A stretch of 64,000 nt of DNA from JANMCE01 sp031410595 (GTDB taxonomy: Bacteria > Actinomycetota > Acidimicrobiia > Acidimicrobiales > Ilumatobacteraceae). Below, piece by piece: positions 18,661 to 27,021 of the stretch. Numbering within the stretch: position 1 is the stretch's first letter; every line of letters starts with the position of its first letter. Where the stretch lies: the NCBI GenBank assembly GCA_031410595.1, contig JANNZM010000053.1, forward strand, positions 1 to 64,000, read 5' to 3'. Both the position numbers and the translations under genes were made by a program. The notes under the pieces were generated by a model that was not told where the DNA came from, did no database searches, and saw only the letters and a program-made list of their open reading frames with translations.

Positions 18661-21417
18661 TTGATTTTGCATCCCGGTTGGAACGATCAGCGTGCGTCGC
18701 GAAGGGCTGGCGTGATAGTTACTACGGCCGTGACCGCAACCGCCCTCACCTCGGCTGACGTCACAAGCAGCGCGCTCAGTGGACGCGATGGCGACCACGC
18801 GTGGGCTGAGCGGATTGACGCGCTGGCGGACTATTTCGTGGATGGCGGGCAGGTAGTGCCCGGGCTGACATGCACCGTTGACGGTCGAGGTCGCTCGTGG
18901 TGGTGGCCGTTGCCGAGGGCTGCAGATCGCGATCTGATCCGGTCCATCGTGGCAGATCCAACGCCCGATGGGCATCGACGCGCCGCCGACGCCCTCGCGC
19001 TGGCCGTCGATATCAGTATGCGGACGCGTTTGCGCGGCACCGCACTTATCGAGAAGAAGAGTGGCCGTCGAACTGTTGCCGAGGCTTGGCTTGAGGCGCT
19101 GACCAGCGACGACCCGCATTTGCCGGCGAAGCTCGACGCGGCCAAGGTCGATTCCCTTGCTGAAAGTGTGACGGCGTGGATACGAGCGGGCGCGGCGTCG
19201 CAGACTCGCACGCGGGTGGTGCTCCGGCTCAGCGAGCCGACGGACGAGCAAACCAGTTGGCGGGTCGATGTGTTGGTGCAAGACAGCGATGAACCGAGCC
19301 TGATTATTGACGCAACCCGGCTTTGGGACGCCGACTCTCCGTTTCCTGCCGGGGCGATCGCTGAGCTCCTACAGGGGCTCGGGCGCGTGGCTCGCCTCGC
19401 ACCCGAGCTGTCGGGATTGCTCAACGCGGCCCGACCATCAGGCATCGATCTGACGACCGACGCCGTGATCGAGTTCGTACGAGATCGGGTCGCGTTACTG
19501 ACCGATGCGGGCATCGGTCTGAACTTGCCGGGCTGGTGGTCACAGCGTCAGCGGGTGCGCTTACGGGCCAAGGCGACCTCCAAAAGGTCGTCGGGAACGG
19601 CGCTCTCGGGAGGCTCGTCGGGCTTCGGGTTCGACCAGATGGTGTCGTTCACCTGGGAAGCGGCACTCGGCGAAACCAAGCTCACGGCGAGCGATCTGGG
19701 TGATCTTGAACGAGCCGCGGCGACAAAACGAAGTCTGGTGCGGGTGCGGGGTGAATGGGTGGAGCTTGACCCGACCGAACTGGCCGCGGTCATCGCCGCG
19801 GTCGGAGGCAAGGGCCAAGCAACAGCCGCCGAGTTCATGCGCACGGCGCTCGGACTGCCGGGAATCGGCCTGCCAGCCAATGTGGGCAACGCCGACGCAA
19901 CGGCGTCGGGGTGGCTCGGCGAACTGCTTGACGGCGCGCTGCACGCCACCGTCACGCCAATCAGCGACCCGCCTGGGTTTGTCGGCAGACTGCGCCCCTA
20001 TCAACAGCGGGGCACCGGTTGGCTAACGTTTCTTGGGCGGCTCGGCCTCGGTGCATGCCTGGCCGACGACATGGGTCTCGGCAAAACGGCGCAGCTCATC
20101 GCTACACTTTTGTCCGACCCGATCAACGAGCCAACGCTGGTCGTTTGCCCCGTGTCCGTGCTCGGCAACTGGCAGCGAGAGCTGGAACGGTTCGCACCTG
20201 GCCTGCGGGTGAAGGTGCACCACGGCCCCGATCGGCTACGCACCGAGGAACAGATCAGCGCAGCGAGAGCGGACGCCGATGTCGTGCTGACGACGTACTC
20301 ATTAGTGGCCCGTGACCTGGCCCTCTTGCAGGCCGTGCCGTGGGGACGGCTGGTGCTGGATGAAGCCCAGCAGGTGAAGAACCCTGGTACCGCCCAGACC
20401 AAGGCCATCCGCCAACTCAGCGCCAGCAGACGCATCGCGCTCACCGGCACCCCGGTTGAGAACCGGCTCGGCGAACTGTGGTCGCTCATGCACGTGTTGA
20501 ACCCGGGTCTGCTTGGTACCCAAAGCGAGTTCAAACGCCGGTTCGCCACGCCTATCGAGACCGATCAGGACGCCGGAGTAGTTGCGCTCCTCCGGCGGAT
20601 TACCGGCCCGTTCGTGTTGCGACGGTTGAAAACCGACCGATCCATTATCGATGACCTACCCGACAAGATCGAACAAACCGAGCAGGTTCCACTTACTCGT
20701 GAGCAGGCCACGCTTTACCGGGCCGTCGTCGATGACCTGCTGAGGAGGGCCGACGAATCCGAAGGTATCGAGCGGCGCGGCTTGGTGCTCGCTGGCATCG
20801 GAAAGCTCAAGCAGGTCTGCAATCATCCGGCCCATTTCGCCCGTGATGGCTCGGCGTTATCGGGCCGATCCGGCAAGTTGAACCGAGTCGAACAGCTCCT
20901 AGATGAGATCCTCGCTGCTGGCGACAAGGTGTTGCTGTTCACCCAGTTCGCCGAATGGGGCGAGCTACTGCTGCCGTATTTGACCGCCCGGTACGGCCAG
21001 ACACCGTTGTGGTTGCACGGCGGTGTCGCCCGAAAAAAGCGCGACCACATGGTCGAGCAGTTCCAAACGGCCGCTGGCCCGAGCATGTTCCTCCTCTCGA
21101 TCAAGGCGGGCGGCACGGGCCTCAACCTCACGGCGGCTAGCCACGTCATCCACCTCGATCGCTGGTGGAACCCGGCGGTCGAAGATCAGGCCACCGACCG
21201 TGCCTATCGCATTGGCCAGAAGCGCACCGTGCTGGTACACAAGGTGGTCTCCTCTGGCACGATCGAGGAACGCATCGACGCCATGATCACCTCGAAGCGA
21301 GCTCTCGCGGAGTCGGTCGTCGGCGCTGGCGAGGGTTGGATCACCGAACTGTCGACCGATCAACTGCGTGACGTGATCGCTCTGCGATCGAGCGACACCG
21401 ACGAGGACGTCATCTGA
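18661..21417 (+). CDS. SNF2-family DEAD/DEAH-box helicase-like ATPase
   Basis: 918-residue Swi2/Snf2 ATPase that should translocate on double-stranded DNA or remodel protein-DNA complexes. The N-terminal 450 residues are the bacterial SNF2-associated region; then Walker A DDMGLGKT near residue 470, DEAQ near residue 565, motif III ALTGTPVENR, and the second lobe with SIKAGGTGLNL and AYRIGQKR near residue 850. The TTG at 18661 is the first start in frame and gives the LHPGWN N-terminus typical of this family; it is not certain. The SWIM protein gene overlaps its stop by one base. Confidence 0.92.
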   Translation: MILHPGWNDQRASRRAGVIVTTAVTATALTSADVTSSALSGRDGDHAWAERIDALADYFVDGGQVVPGLTCTVDGRGRSWWWPLPRAADRDLIRSIVADPTPDGHRRAADALALAVDISMRTRLRGTALIEKKSGRRTVAEAWLEALTSDDPHLPAKLDAAKVDSLAESVTAWIRAGAASQTRTRVVLRLSEPTDEQTSWRVDVLVQDSDEPSLIIDATRLWDADSPFPAGAIAELLQGLGRVARLAPELSGLLNAARPSGIDLTTDAVIEFVRDRVALLTDAGIGLNLPGWWSQRQRVRLRAKATSKRSSGTALSGGSSGFGFDQMVSFTWEAALGETKLTASDLGDLERAAATKRSLVRVRGEWVELDPTELAAVIAAVGGKGQATAAEFMRTALGLPGIGLPANVGNADATASGWLGELLDGALHATVTPISDPPGFVGRLRPYQQRGTGWLTFLGRLGLGACLADDMGLGKTAQLIATLLSDPINEPTLVVCPVSVLGNWQRELERFAPGLRVKVHHGPDRLRTEEQISAARADADVVLTTYSLVARDLALLQAVPWGRLVLDEAQQVKNPGTAQTKAIRQLSASRRIALTGTPVENRLGELWSLMHVLNPGLLGTQSEFKRRFATPIETDQDAGVVALLRRITGPFVLRRLKTDRSIIDDLPDKIEQTEQVPLTREQATLYRAVVDDLLRRADESEGIERRGLVLAGIGKLKQVCNHPAHFARDGSALSGRSGKLNRVEQLLDEILAAGDKVLLFTQFAEWGELLLPYLTARYGQTPLWLHGGVARKKRDHMVEQFQTAAGPSMFLLSIKAGGTGLNLTAASHVIHLDRWWNPAVEDQATDRAYRIGQKRTVLVHKVVSSGTIEERIDAMITSKRALAESVVGAGEGWITELSTDQLRDVIALRSSDTDEDVI

Positions 21418-22241
21418 TGGCCCGTTGGGAGGATTCATGGCAGCACTTTCCGGCTTCGAAACCGCTCGCGGCGAAAGGCGGTATCGCCACGACAAAGGCA
21501 CGCGGTGCCATGGCCGATATGTGGTGGTCGAAACGCTTTGTCACCGTGCTCGATTCCTACGGTCTTGGCGGCCGCATGACTCGTGGTCGGGCCTATGCCC
21601 GCAAGGGCCAGGTACTGTCGCTCGATGTGTCCACCGGAAGTCTCACGGCCAAGGTGCAAGGTTCGCGTAGTCGGCCCTACGGCATCTCGATCACCATCGC
21701 CACGCCGTCCGCGGTCCAATGGGTCGAGATCGAACGGGCCTTGCAGGCCAGACTTGGGTACGCCGCTCATCTCTTGGCGGGAGAGGTGCCAACCGACCTT
21801 GAGGAGGTATTCGCGTCGGTCGGCATGAAGCTGTTCCCAACTCGGTGGAGCGACATGAAGGCCATCTGCAGCTGCCCTGACTGGGGTGACCCCTGCAAGC
21901 ATCAAGCTGCGGTGCTGTACGTCTTCGCTGATCAACTCGACCGAGACCCATGGCAACTGATCGAATGGCAGGGGCGGAGTAAAGAACAGATACTGGCACT
22001 CTTCGCCGGCCAGGCGTCCACGGGAAGCGATCCTGCGAATGAGATTGCGCCCTGGTGGCCGCTGGGGCCCGCTGGCTTCGGCCCTTCTGCCGGCGTTTTG
22101 CCCGTTGTTCCTCCGGCCGAATCGGCGACGCCGCCGCATGCTGTCTTGGCTCGCCTTGGCGATCTGGACTGCACTGCCAACGGGCTACCGGTCGTCGACT
22201 CGTTACGGGCGGCCTACCCTCCGGCTCAATTTCTTCAGTAG
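21417..22241 (+). CDS. SWIM zinc finger protein
   Basis: 274-residue protein with a SWIM zinc finger near residues 151-164 (CSCPDWGDPCKH, the CxCx(n)CxH form) and an upstream region rich in basic residues; the C-terminus is Pro/Ala-rich. It starts one base inside the SNF2 stop codon (TGATG). SNF2 plus SWIM protein pairs recur in actinobacteria and other bacteria, and the SWIM protein is presumed to be a DNA- or protein-binding partner of the ATPase. Its final seven bases overlap the 3' end of the convergent ferritin-like gene. Confidence 0.9.
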   Translation: MARWEDSWQHFPASKPLAAKGGIATTKARGAMADMWWSKRFVTVLDSYGLGGRMTRGRAYARKGQVLSLDVSTGSLTAKVQGSRSRPYGISITIATPSAVQWVEIERALQARLGYAAHLLAGEVPTDLEEVFASVGMKLFPTRWSDMKAICSCPDWGDPCKHQAAVLYVFADQLDRDPWQLIEWQGRSKEQILALFAGQASTGSDPANEIAPWWPLGPAGFGPSAGVLPVVPPAESATPPHAVLARLGDLDCTANGLPVVDSLRAAYPPAQFLQ

Positions 22242-23047
22242 GCGAAGGAGTTCGGACCAAGGAGGTCGAGGTCGACCTTCTTGCCGTTGAGTAGCGTGGG
22301 CACCAGTCCCATGGCGCTGAACGCCTGCGGGGCCTGGTACACGGGCACAACGACAACTTCGACGGCGCCCTTCACGGTGGTGGTTGGTTCAACCTTTGGC
22401 GCCAAAGAAGCAGCGACCGGGCCGCCGAGAATGCCGGCCCAGACGGCGGCGTGGCGCGCTTCGGCCGCACCGACCGACATGGCCGCAGCTCGCAGCTTGG
22501 GAACGGTGAGCAGCGGAACGAACGACTGGTAGGTCTCGGTGATGACGTTCTCAAGCGAGTGCAGCATGTTGCGCAAATCGCCAGCCTTGTCTGCCGAAGC
22601 CTCGATGGCACCGTATGCGGGGGTGACGATGTTCTTGGTTACGGCCGGGTTCTCGGTCGTGAACGGTGTGCCCCCGGCCTCGGTGGTCAGATCCTCAAAG
22701 AACCTGGCGTACGCAGCGTGATGATCGTGGAAGCGCTTTGCGAACTCGGCGGCTTCACCGGTCAGCAAGTTCATACCGAACGCCTTGTCGTAAATGGCCA
22801 CCGCACTGTGTTCAAGCGAACTGGCGGTGCGCAGCAGGACAACGTCGTTGACCACGCGATCGGGCAGCGCAGTCGTTACGGGCGACTGGCCAGCCTGGGC
22901 GACACGTGCACCGTTACCGGCGCCCTCGCCCCCGGGACCACCGCAGGCGGCGAGCACGGCGGCGGTGGCGACGGAGAAGCCGCCGAGAGCCAGAAACTTC
23001 CGACGGGGGAGCGCGTCAGTGAGAGGAGCAGAAGGCACGGCGGTCAT
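22235..23047 (-). CDS. Exported ferritin-like domain lipoprotein
   Basis: 270 residues. The N-terminus has a twin-arginine-type RRKFLALGG sequence, a hydrophobic stretch and a lipobox LAAC at about residue 35, so it is probably a Tat- or Sec-exported lipoprotein anchored outside the membrane. The body is a four-helix ferritin-like domain (Ferritin_2) with SLEHSAVAIYD, FHDHHAAYARFFED and GAAEARHAAVWAG segments giving the Glu/His metal ligands. A metal-dependent redox or storage role outside the cytoplasm is likely. It overlaps the upstream ferritin-like gene by four bases, so the two are coupled. Confidence 0.85.
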   Translation of the reverse strand: MTAVPSAPLTDALPRRKFLALGGFSVATAAVLAACGGPGGEGAGNGARVAQAGQSPVTTALPDRVVNDVVLLRTASSLEHSAVAIYDKAFGMNLLTGEAAEFAKRFHDHHAAYARFFEDLTTEAGGTPFTTENPAVTKNIVTPAYGAIEASADKAGDLRNMLHSLENVITETYQSFVPLLTVPKLRAAAMSVGAAEARHAAVWAGILGGPVAASLAPKVEPTTTVKGAVEVVVVPVYQAPQAFSAMGLVPTLLNGKKVDLDLLGPNSFAY

Positions 23048-23736
23048 CCTTCGATCGCATAGGCGGACGGGGCGAGCGCGCTTGTGGCGCCGCCATCAAA
23101 GTCGAGCAGGTAGTCGGCCGGGTTCAGTCCGAGCACGCGGGCGAGCACGGCGGCATGCCGGGCTTCAACAGGCTGAATGGAGGCGACCAGGGAGGCAGAG
23201 TCGGTGGCCCTGAGCGTTGCGAGTGCCTGCCCGTAGGTGGCGGCGGCGGCGGTCTCCAGGAGGAACGCGGCGGTCAGCATGTCGGCCTGGCTCTTGGCCG
23301 CCTGGAGGACCGGGCCGAACTTCTTCAAAATGGCCTTGTTGGCTGTGTTCTTTGCGGCCTTGCCAGCCGCTCCGGCCATGGCCTGTGCGTGCTCGAGGTG
23401 GTGCGATCGGAAGAGACCGGCCACGGCTGCGGTAGCGGGTTCGAGCAGATTGCTGGCCAGGGCCACGTCGTAGGCGGCAACGGCAGCGAGTTCGAGAGAC
23501 TGGGCAAAGACGAGCACCGAGGTGTCGGCCTCATCGGGCTGCCGGGGCGGAAGCGTGGTCGTGGCGTCGGCCGCGCTGGCCCGTGATGCTCCGAGCAGCA
23601 GGGCGCCGACCCCAACAACTGCACCGGCCAGGGCGCGGCGGCCCAGCGGTGCGAGGTCGTCAGCGATGGTGCGCATCGACTCGCGGTGTTCGTCGTCAAC
23701 CTCGGCGGCGAGGCGTCGGAGTAGATGGGCGTCCAC
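23044..23736 (-). CDS. Exported ferritin-like domain protein
   Basis: 230 residues from GTG 23736, which has AAGGGAG five bases upstream; an in-frame TTG at 23799 would add 21 residues. A twin-arginine segment GRRALAGAVVGVGALLLGASRASA is followed by a ferritin-like domain with AQSLELAAVAAYDVAL, SHHLEHAQAMAGAAGK and VEARHAAVLA. It is a paralogue-like partner of the downstream lipoprotein, and the two may form a heteromeric exported metalloprotein (inference). The stop overlaps the next start by four bases. Confidence 0.83.
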   Translation of the reverse strand: MDAHLLRRLAAEVDDEHRESMRTIADDLAPLGRRALAGAVVGVGALLLGASRASAADATTTLPPRQPDEADTSVLVFAQSLELAAVAAYDVALASNLLEPATAAVAGLFRSHHLEHAQAMAGAAGKAAKNTANKAILKKFGPVLQAAKSQADMLTAAFLLETAAAATYGQALATLRATDSASLVASIQPVEARHAAVLARVLGLNPADYLLDFDGGATSALAPSAYAIEG

Positions 23737-23852
23737 AGTTTCTCCCTTAGATCCTTTGGTAGTGGAGACAGCCTTCTTTGTCGCCGCCGGAGCAGACAAA
23801 TCTAGAGGTCTCCAGGCGCGACAGGCAGGACCTGTGTTGCCGAGCGCAAAAC

Positions 23853-24254
23853 TTAGTTCGCCCGTCCCCGTTTAGCCGTGTTCTGTGCCGCCAACAGCGC
23901 ACCGAGCAGAGCAGCGGCCAGGCCGAACAGCAGATTGCCGACGGAGGCGGGCAGGTTCAGCGGGCGATGAAGGATGGCCAAACGGGCAATCCGCGCCACC
24001 TGGAGCACGACAACCACCGAAAGCACCGCCAACAGCGCGTGCGTCAGCGGGGCGTTCACTCGTTGTTGACTGGCCGCCGCGAACCCACCCAGCAAAAGAC
24101 CTGCCAGCACGACCAGCGTGAGCAGGCCTGCGGGGCCTCGCTGACCGGGCCCCTTATCGGTCAGCCAGGAGATAGCAACGGCAGGCACGGCGAAGGCACC
24201 CGCCACCGTGACACCACGGCGAATTGCCTCTCGATCAAAAGGAGGCCGGGTCAC
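23853..24254 (-). CDS. Small polytopic membrane protein of unknown function
   Basis: 133 residues with four predicted membrane helices (about 10-30, 42-60, 72-90 and 105-125), a short cytoplasmic N-terminus (VTRPPFDREAIRRG) and a basic tail. I do not recognise a family. The GTG at 24254 overlaps the TGA of the glycerol-3-phosphate dehydrogenase gene (GTGA), so the two are translationally coupled; a longer frame starting at 24353 lies wholly inside that gene and is rejected. Coupling suggests a role next to the dehydrogenase at the membrane, but this is inference. Confidence 0.65.
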   Translation of the reverse strand: MTRPPFDREAIRRGVTVAGAFAVPAVAISWLTDKGPGQRGPAGLLTLVVLAGLLLGGFAAASQQRVNAPLTHALLAVLSVVVVLQVARIARLAILHRPLNLPASVGNLLFGLAAALLGALLAAQNTAKRGRAN

Positions 24255-25897
24255 GTCGTGGCGCTGCTCCGTGGCGCCGGCGCCGATACCAGCTCGGGCT
24301 TGACCGATTCGCAGAAGGACGCCACCTCCGCATCGATGCGCGCCACGTCCCAACCGAGGTCGGGGGCGAGCAGGTGGGCTACGTCGGACGCGGCAGCCAT
24401 ACAGGCACGGGCATCCTGCAAGCGGGCTCGGGTTCGCCGGGAGAGCACGTCGTCAACGGTGCGAGCCATCTCGTGGCGCACCGAGTATCGGGCCTCGGCC
24501 TTCACGTAGGGCAGGCCCGGAACGAGGGGAGCGCCAAGCGTTGGGTCGGCCGCGATCATGGCGTCGATGGTGGCTCGCTCGGTGCCGAACCGTTCGTCGA
24601 GGTGCGTCTGCGGGCTGTGGGACGGCGGCACTGTGTAGCCCTCTGCCCCGAGCAACTTGAGGCTGGCCGTGCGCGATTTGCCACCCCGGCCGAGGCGGTT
24701 CACGACGTGGTCGACCGTATCGGACGCCATGTGCCGGTACGTCGTCAGCTTGCCGCCAGTGATGGTGATGACGCCATCGGGCCGGTCGTTCACCTTGTGG
24801 CCGCGCGAAAGATCGGCCGTGCGTCCGGACGCAACGCTCTTCACCAGCGGACGCAACCCAGCCCATACACCAAGGACATCTTCGTGGGTGACGTTGGTGG
24901 TGACGGCATGGTTCAGCGCGTTCAGCACATAGTCGATGTCGCCGGCCGTGCACTCGGGGTCTTCTAACGGGCCCTGGTAGTCGGTGTCGGTGGTACCCAC
25001 GTAGGTGAACGTGAAGCCGCCTTCGGGCTTGGGCAACCACGGCACCACGAACAGCGTGCGCTTCTCACCCGGTACCGGGATGACTACTGCGACGTCGTTG
25101 CGGACCTTGTCCCACGGCACGGTGATGTGGATGCCTTTCGCCGGTCGGATGGCGTCGGGGTCCTTGCCCTCATCAAGGGTGCGCACCCGGTCGCTCCACA
25201 CACCCGCAGCGTTCACCACCACGGTGGCGCGCACATCGAACTGGTGACCGTCGGCTTCAACCGTGGCGCCGGTGCAGGTCTTGCCCGAGCGAGTGAGCGC
25301 GACCACGTTCGTGTAGTTGGCGGTAGCGGCACCGTGTTGGACGGCAGTGCGAACCACCGTGAGACACAGGCGCGAGTCATCCACCGTCGCGTCGTAGTAG
25401 AGATACCCACCTGCCAATCTGTCGTCGGCCATGGTGGGCATGTGGGCCAGAGTGTCGGCGTTGTTGAGCTTCTTGTGCTTCTTGCCGATGCGAGCGCCGC
25501 CCGTTAGGTCGTAGAGCCACATGCTCTTACCGAGTGCGAAGCCCAGTTTGCGACCGACCACGCCCCCCGAGGACATGATGGGGATGAGAAAGGGCAGAAT
25601 CCGCACGAGGTGCGGAGCGTTGTGCAGCAACCGTTGGCGCTCGTGCAATGCCTCATACACCAGCCCGATCTCACCTTGTTGTAAATAGCGCAGCCCGCCG
25701 TGCGCCAGCTTCGAGCTCTTCGAAGATGTGCCGGACGAAAAGTCGTCACGTTCGACCAGGGCGGTCATAAGGCCGCGGCTGGCGGCGTCGAGCGCCACGC
25801 CGGCACCGGTGATGCCACCACCGATTACCAAAACATCAAACGTTTCGGTGCGTAGTCGCTCAAGCATCGCCGTGCGGTCAAACGGAAGGGGTGCCAT
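24251..25897 (-). CDS. glpD: Glycerol-3-phosphate dehydrogenase (FAD-dependent)
   Basis: 548-residue flavoprotein that oxidises sn-glycerol 3-phosphate to dihydroxyacetone phosphate and passes electrons to quinone. The FAD Rossmann motif is VIGGGITGAGVALDAASRG at the N-terminus, followed by SSKLAHGGLRYL and, later, GGKLTTYRHMA, and a C-terminal DAO_C domain with RYSVRHEMARTVDDVLSRRTRARL. ATG 25897 is preferred over the in-frame codon at 25996, because the flavin motif then starts close to the N-terminus and TACGAT ends seven bases upstream. GlpF and GlpK are not nearby. It is divergent from the perR-like gene. Confidence 0.93.
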   Translation of the reverse strand: MAPLPFDRTAMLERLRTETFDVLVIGGGITGAGVALDAASRGLMTALVERDDFSSGTSSKSSKLAHGGLRYLQQGEIGLVYEALHERQRLLHNAPHLVRILPFLIPIMSSGGVVGRKLGFALGKSMWLYDLTGGARIGKKHKKLNNADTLAHMPTMADDRLAGGYLYYDATVDDSRLCLTVVRTAVQHGAATANYTNVVALTRSGKTCTGATVEADGHQFDVRATVVVNAAGVWSDRVRTLDEGKDPDAIRPAKGIHITVPWDKVRNDVAVVIPVPGEKRTLFVVPWLPKPEGGFTFTYVGTTDTDYQGPLEDPECTAGDIDYVLNALNHAVTTNVTHEDVLGVWAGLRPLVKSVASGRTADLSRGHKVNDRPDGVITITGGKLTTYRHMASDTVDHVVNRLGRGGKSRTASLKLLGAEGYTVPPSHSPQTHLDERFGTERATIDAMIAADPTLGAPLVPGLPYVKAEARYSVRHEMARTVDDVLSRRTRARLQDARACMAAASDVAHLLAPDLGWDVARIDAEVASFCESVKPELVSAPAPRSSATT

Positions 25898-25904
25898 TCG
25901 CCAG

Positions 25905-25910
25905 ATCGTA
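25905..25910 (-). promoter_or_regulatory. -10 hexamer of glpD
   Basis: TACGAT ends seven bases before the ATG at 25897, so a leaderless or near-leaderless mRNA is predicted. Confidence 0.4.
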
Positions 25911-25996
25911 CGCGAAGCGAAGCAAGGAAGTGACGTTCGGAGCCTTTCGGAAGGAAACGAAAGCGGCGAGACGAGCAGCGGCGTGATTCGCAGCAA

Positions 25997-26010
25997 TTGT
26001 TAGTTAACAA
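25997..26010. promoter_or_regulatory. Palindrome TTGTTA-GT-TAACAA, candidate Fur/PerR-type operator
   Basis: A 14-base palindrome with perfect six-base arms, unusually AT-rich for the region, lies 40 bases before the perR-like start and just upstream of a possible -35 (TTGCAG, 26014-26019). Its position and composition fit an autoregulatory site; it is not a match to the Bacillus PerR box that I can certify. Confidence 0.45.
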
Positions 26011-26037
26011 GACTTGCAGATTAGCGGAGCGCTTGAG

Positions 26038-26043
26038 TACGGT
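26038..26043 (+). promoter_or_regulatory. -10 hexamer of the perR-like gene
   Basis: TACGGT ends seven bases before the ATG at 26051, with TTGCAG at 26014-26019 as a possible -35 (18-base spacer). Confidence 0.45.
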
Positions 26044-26050
26044 GGACGTC

Positions 26051-26473
26051 ATGCGGACCCCCAGTGAACTCACCGTGGCGTTCCGCGAGCGTGGGCTGAA
26101 AAACACGCCGCAACGGCAGGCGATCTTTGCTCACCTGCACGGTAATTTAGGCCATCCGACGGCGGAATCGGTGTATGTGTCCATCGTGAAGGACATGCCT
26201 TCTATCTCGTTGCGCACCGTCTACCAGACCCTTAACGACCTCGTTGCCATGGGTGAACTCACCTCGGTCGATCTCGAAGGCGGTGCGGTTCGATTCGACC
26301 CGAATATTGCCGATCATCATCACGCTCTGTGCCGCCGGTGCGGATCACTGGCCGATCTCGATCTCGACCTGAGCTCGTTGTCCCTGCAGCTGCACGGTTT
26401 TCACCCTGACTCGATGCAGGTCGTTATCCATGGACAGTGCGCATCGTGCTCGTCGCCATCCGAAACCCCATAG
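26051..26473 (+). CDS. Fur family regulator, PerR type
   Basis: 140-residue metal-dependent repressor. Against Bacillus subtilis PerR (His37, Asp85, His91, His93, Asp104) the equivalents here are His35, Asp83, His89, His91 and Asp102, a constant offset of two. Asp at the last site marks PerR rather than Fur, which has Glu. Structural zinc Cys pairs are Cys94/97 and Cys130/133. The N-terminal winged helix contains TPQRQAIFAHL and SLRTVYQTLNDL. The next gene is a rubrerythrin, as expected for a peroxide regulon. The mRNA is probably leaderless. Confidence 0.9.
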   Translation: MRTPSELTVAFRERGLKNTPQRQAIFAHLHGNLGHPTAESVYVSIVKDMPSISLRTVYQTLNDLVAMGELTSVDLEGGAVRFDPNIADHHHALCRRCGSLADLDLDLSSLSLQLHGFHPDSMQVVIHGQCASCSSPSETP

Positions 26474-26504
26474 TCATACCCATATATCAAGGAGCAAGAC
26501 CCGC

Positions 26505-26924
26505 ATGCCCGAACTCGTTGGATCGAAGACGCATGAGAACCTCAAAGAAGCTTTTGCCGGCGAGAGCCAGGCCAATCGCCGCTACCTGTGGTTCGCCCAA
26601 AAGGCCGATGTCGAGGGGTACCCCGACGTTGCCATGCTCTTCCGCTCCGTCGCCGAAGGCGAGACCGGCCACGCCCATGGCCACCTCGACTTCCTGGCCG
26701 AAGTTGGCGACCCGGCCACGGGCGAGCCCATTGGCGAGACCGAGGCCAACCTGAAGTCAGCTGTTGCCGGTGAGACCTACGAATACACCGAGATGTACCC
26801 GGGTTTTGCGCGCACAGCCCGCGACGAAGGCTTTACGTCAATCGCCGAATGGCTTGAGACGCTGGCCCGGGCCGAGAAGAGCCACGCCGGCCGCTTCGGC
26901 CAGGGTTTGGCCAACATCAGCTGA
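26505..26924 (+). CDS. Rubrerythrin (ferritin-like domain only)
   Basis: 139-residue diiron protein that reduces peroxide in the cytoplasm. Ligand-bearing helices are EAFAGESQANRRYLWFA, SVAEGETGHAHGHLDFL, SAVAGETYEYTEMYPGFA and LARAEKSHAGRF. The C-terminal rubredoxin domain of classical rubrerythrins is missing, so electrons must come from a partner, plausibly the Fe-S proteins encoded next door. AAGGAG lies nine bases before the ATG at 26505. It lies 31 bases downstream of the perR-like gene. Confidence 0.92.
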   Translation: MPELVGSKTHENLKEAFAGESQANRRYLWFAQKADVEGYPDVAMLFRSVAEGETGHAHGHLDFLAEVGDPATGEPIGETEANLKSAVAGETYEYTEMYPGFARTARDEGFTSIAEWLETLARAEKSHAGRFGQGLANIS

Positions 26925-27021
26925 GCAAGGTAAACCTGAATCCGAGTCATCGTGGTTCGCCGGGCGAGTCCCGGCCGGCGCACCCGCAGTACGACCTCAC
27001 CCTTGCGAAAGAAAGCGCGTC

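Noticed and set aside
23800..24353. Longer frame for the small membrane protein starting at 24353
   Set aside because: The extra N-terminus lies inside glpD and has no family-like sequence; GTG 24254 overlaps the glpD stop exactly as GTGA.
24251..25897. glpA (anaerobic subunit) instead of glpD
   Set aside because: The single protein has the aerobic GlpD architecture with the C-terminal DAO_C domain, and no GlpB or GlpC subunit gene adjoins it.
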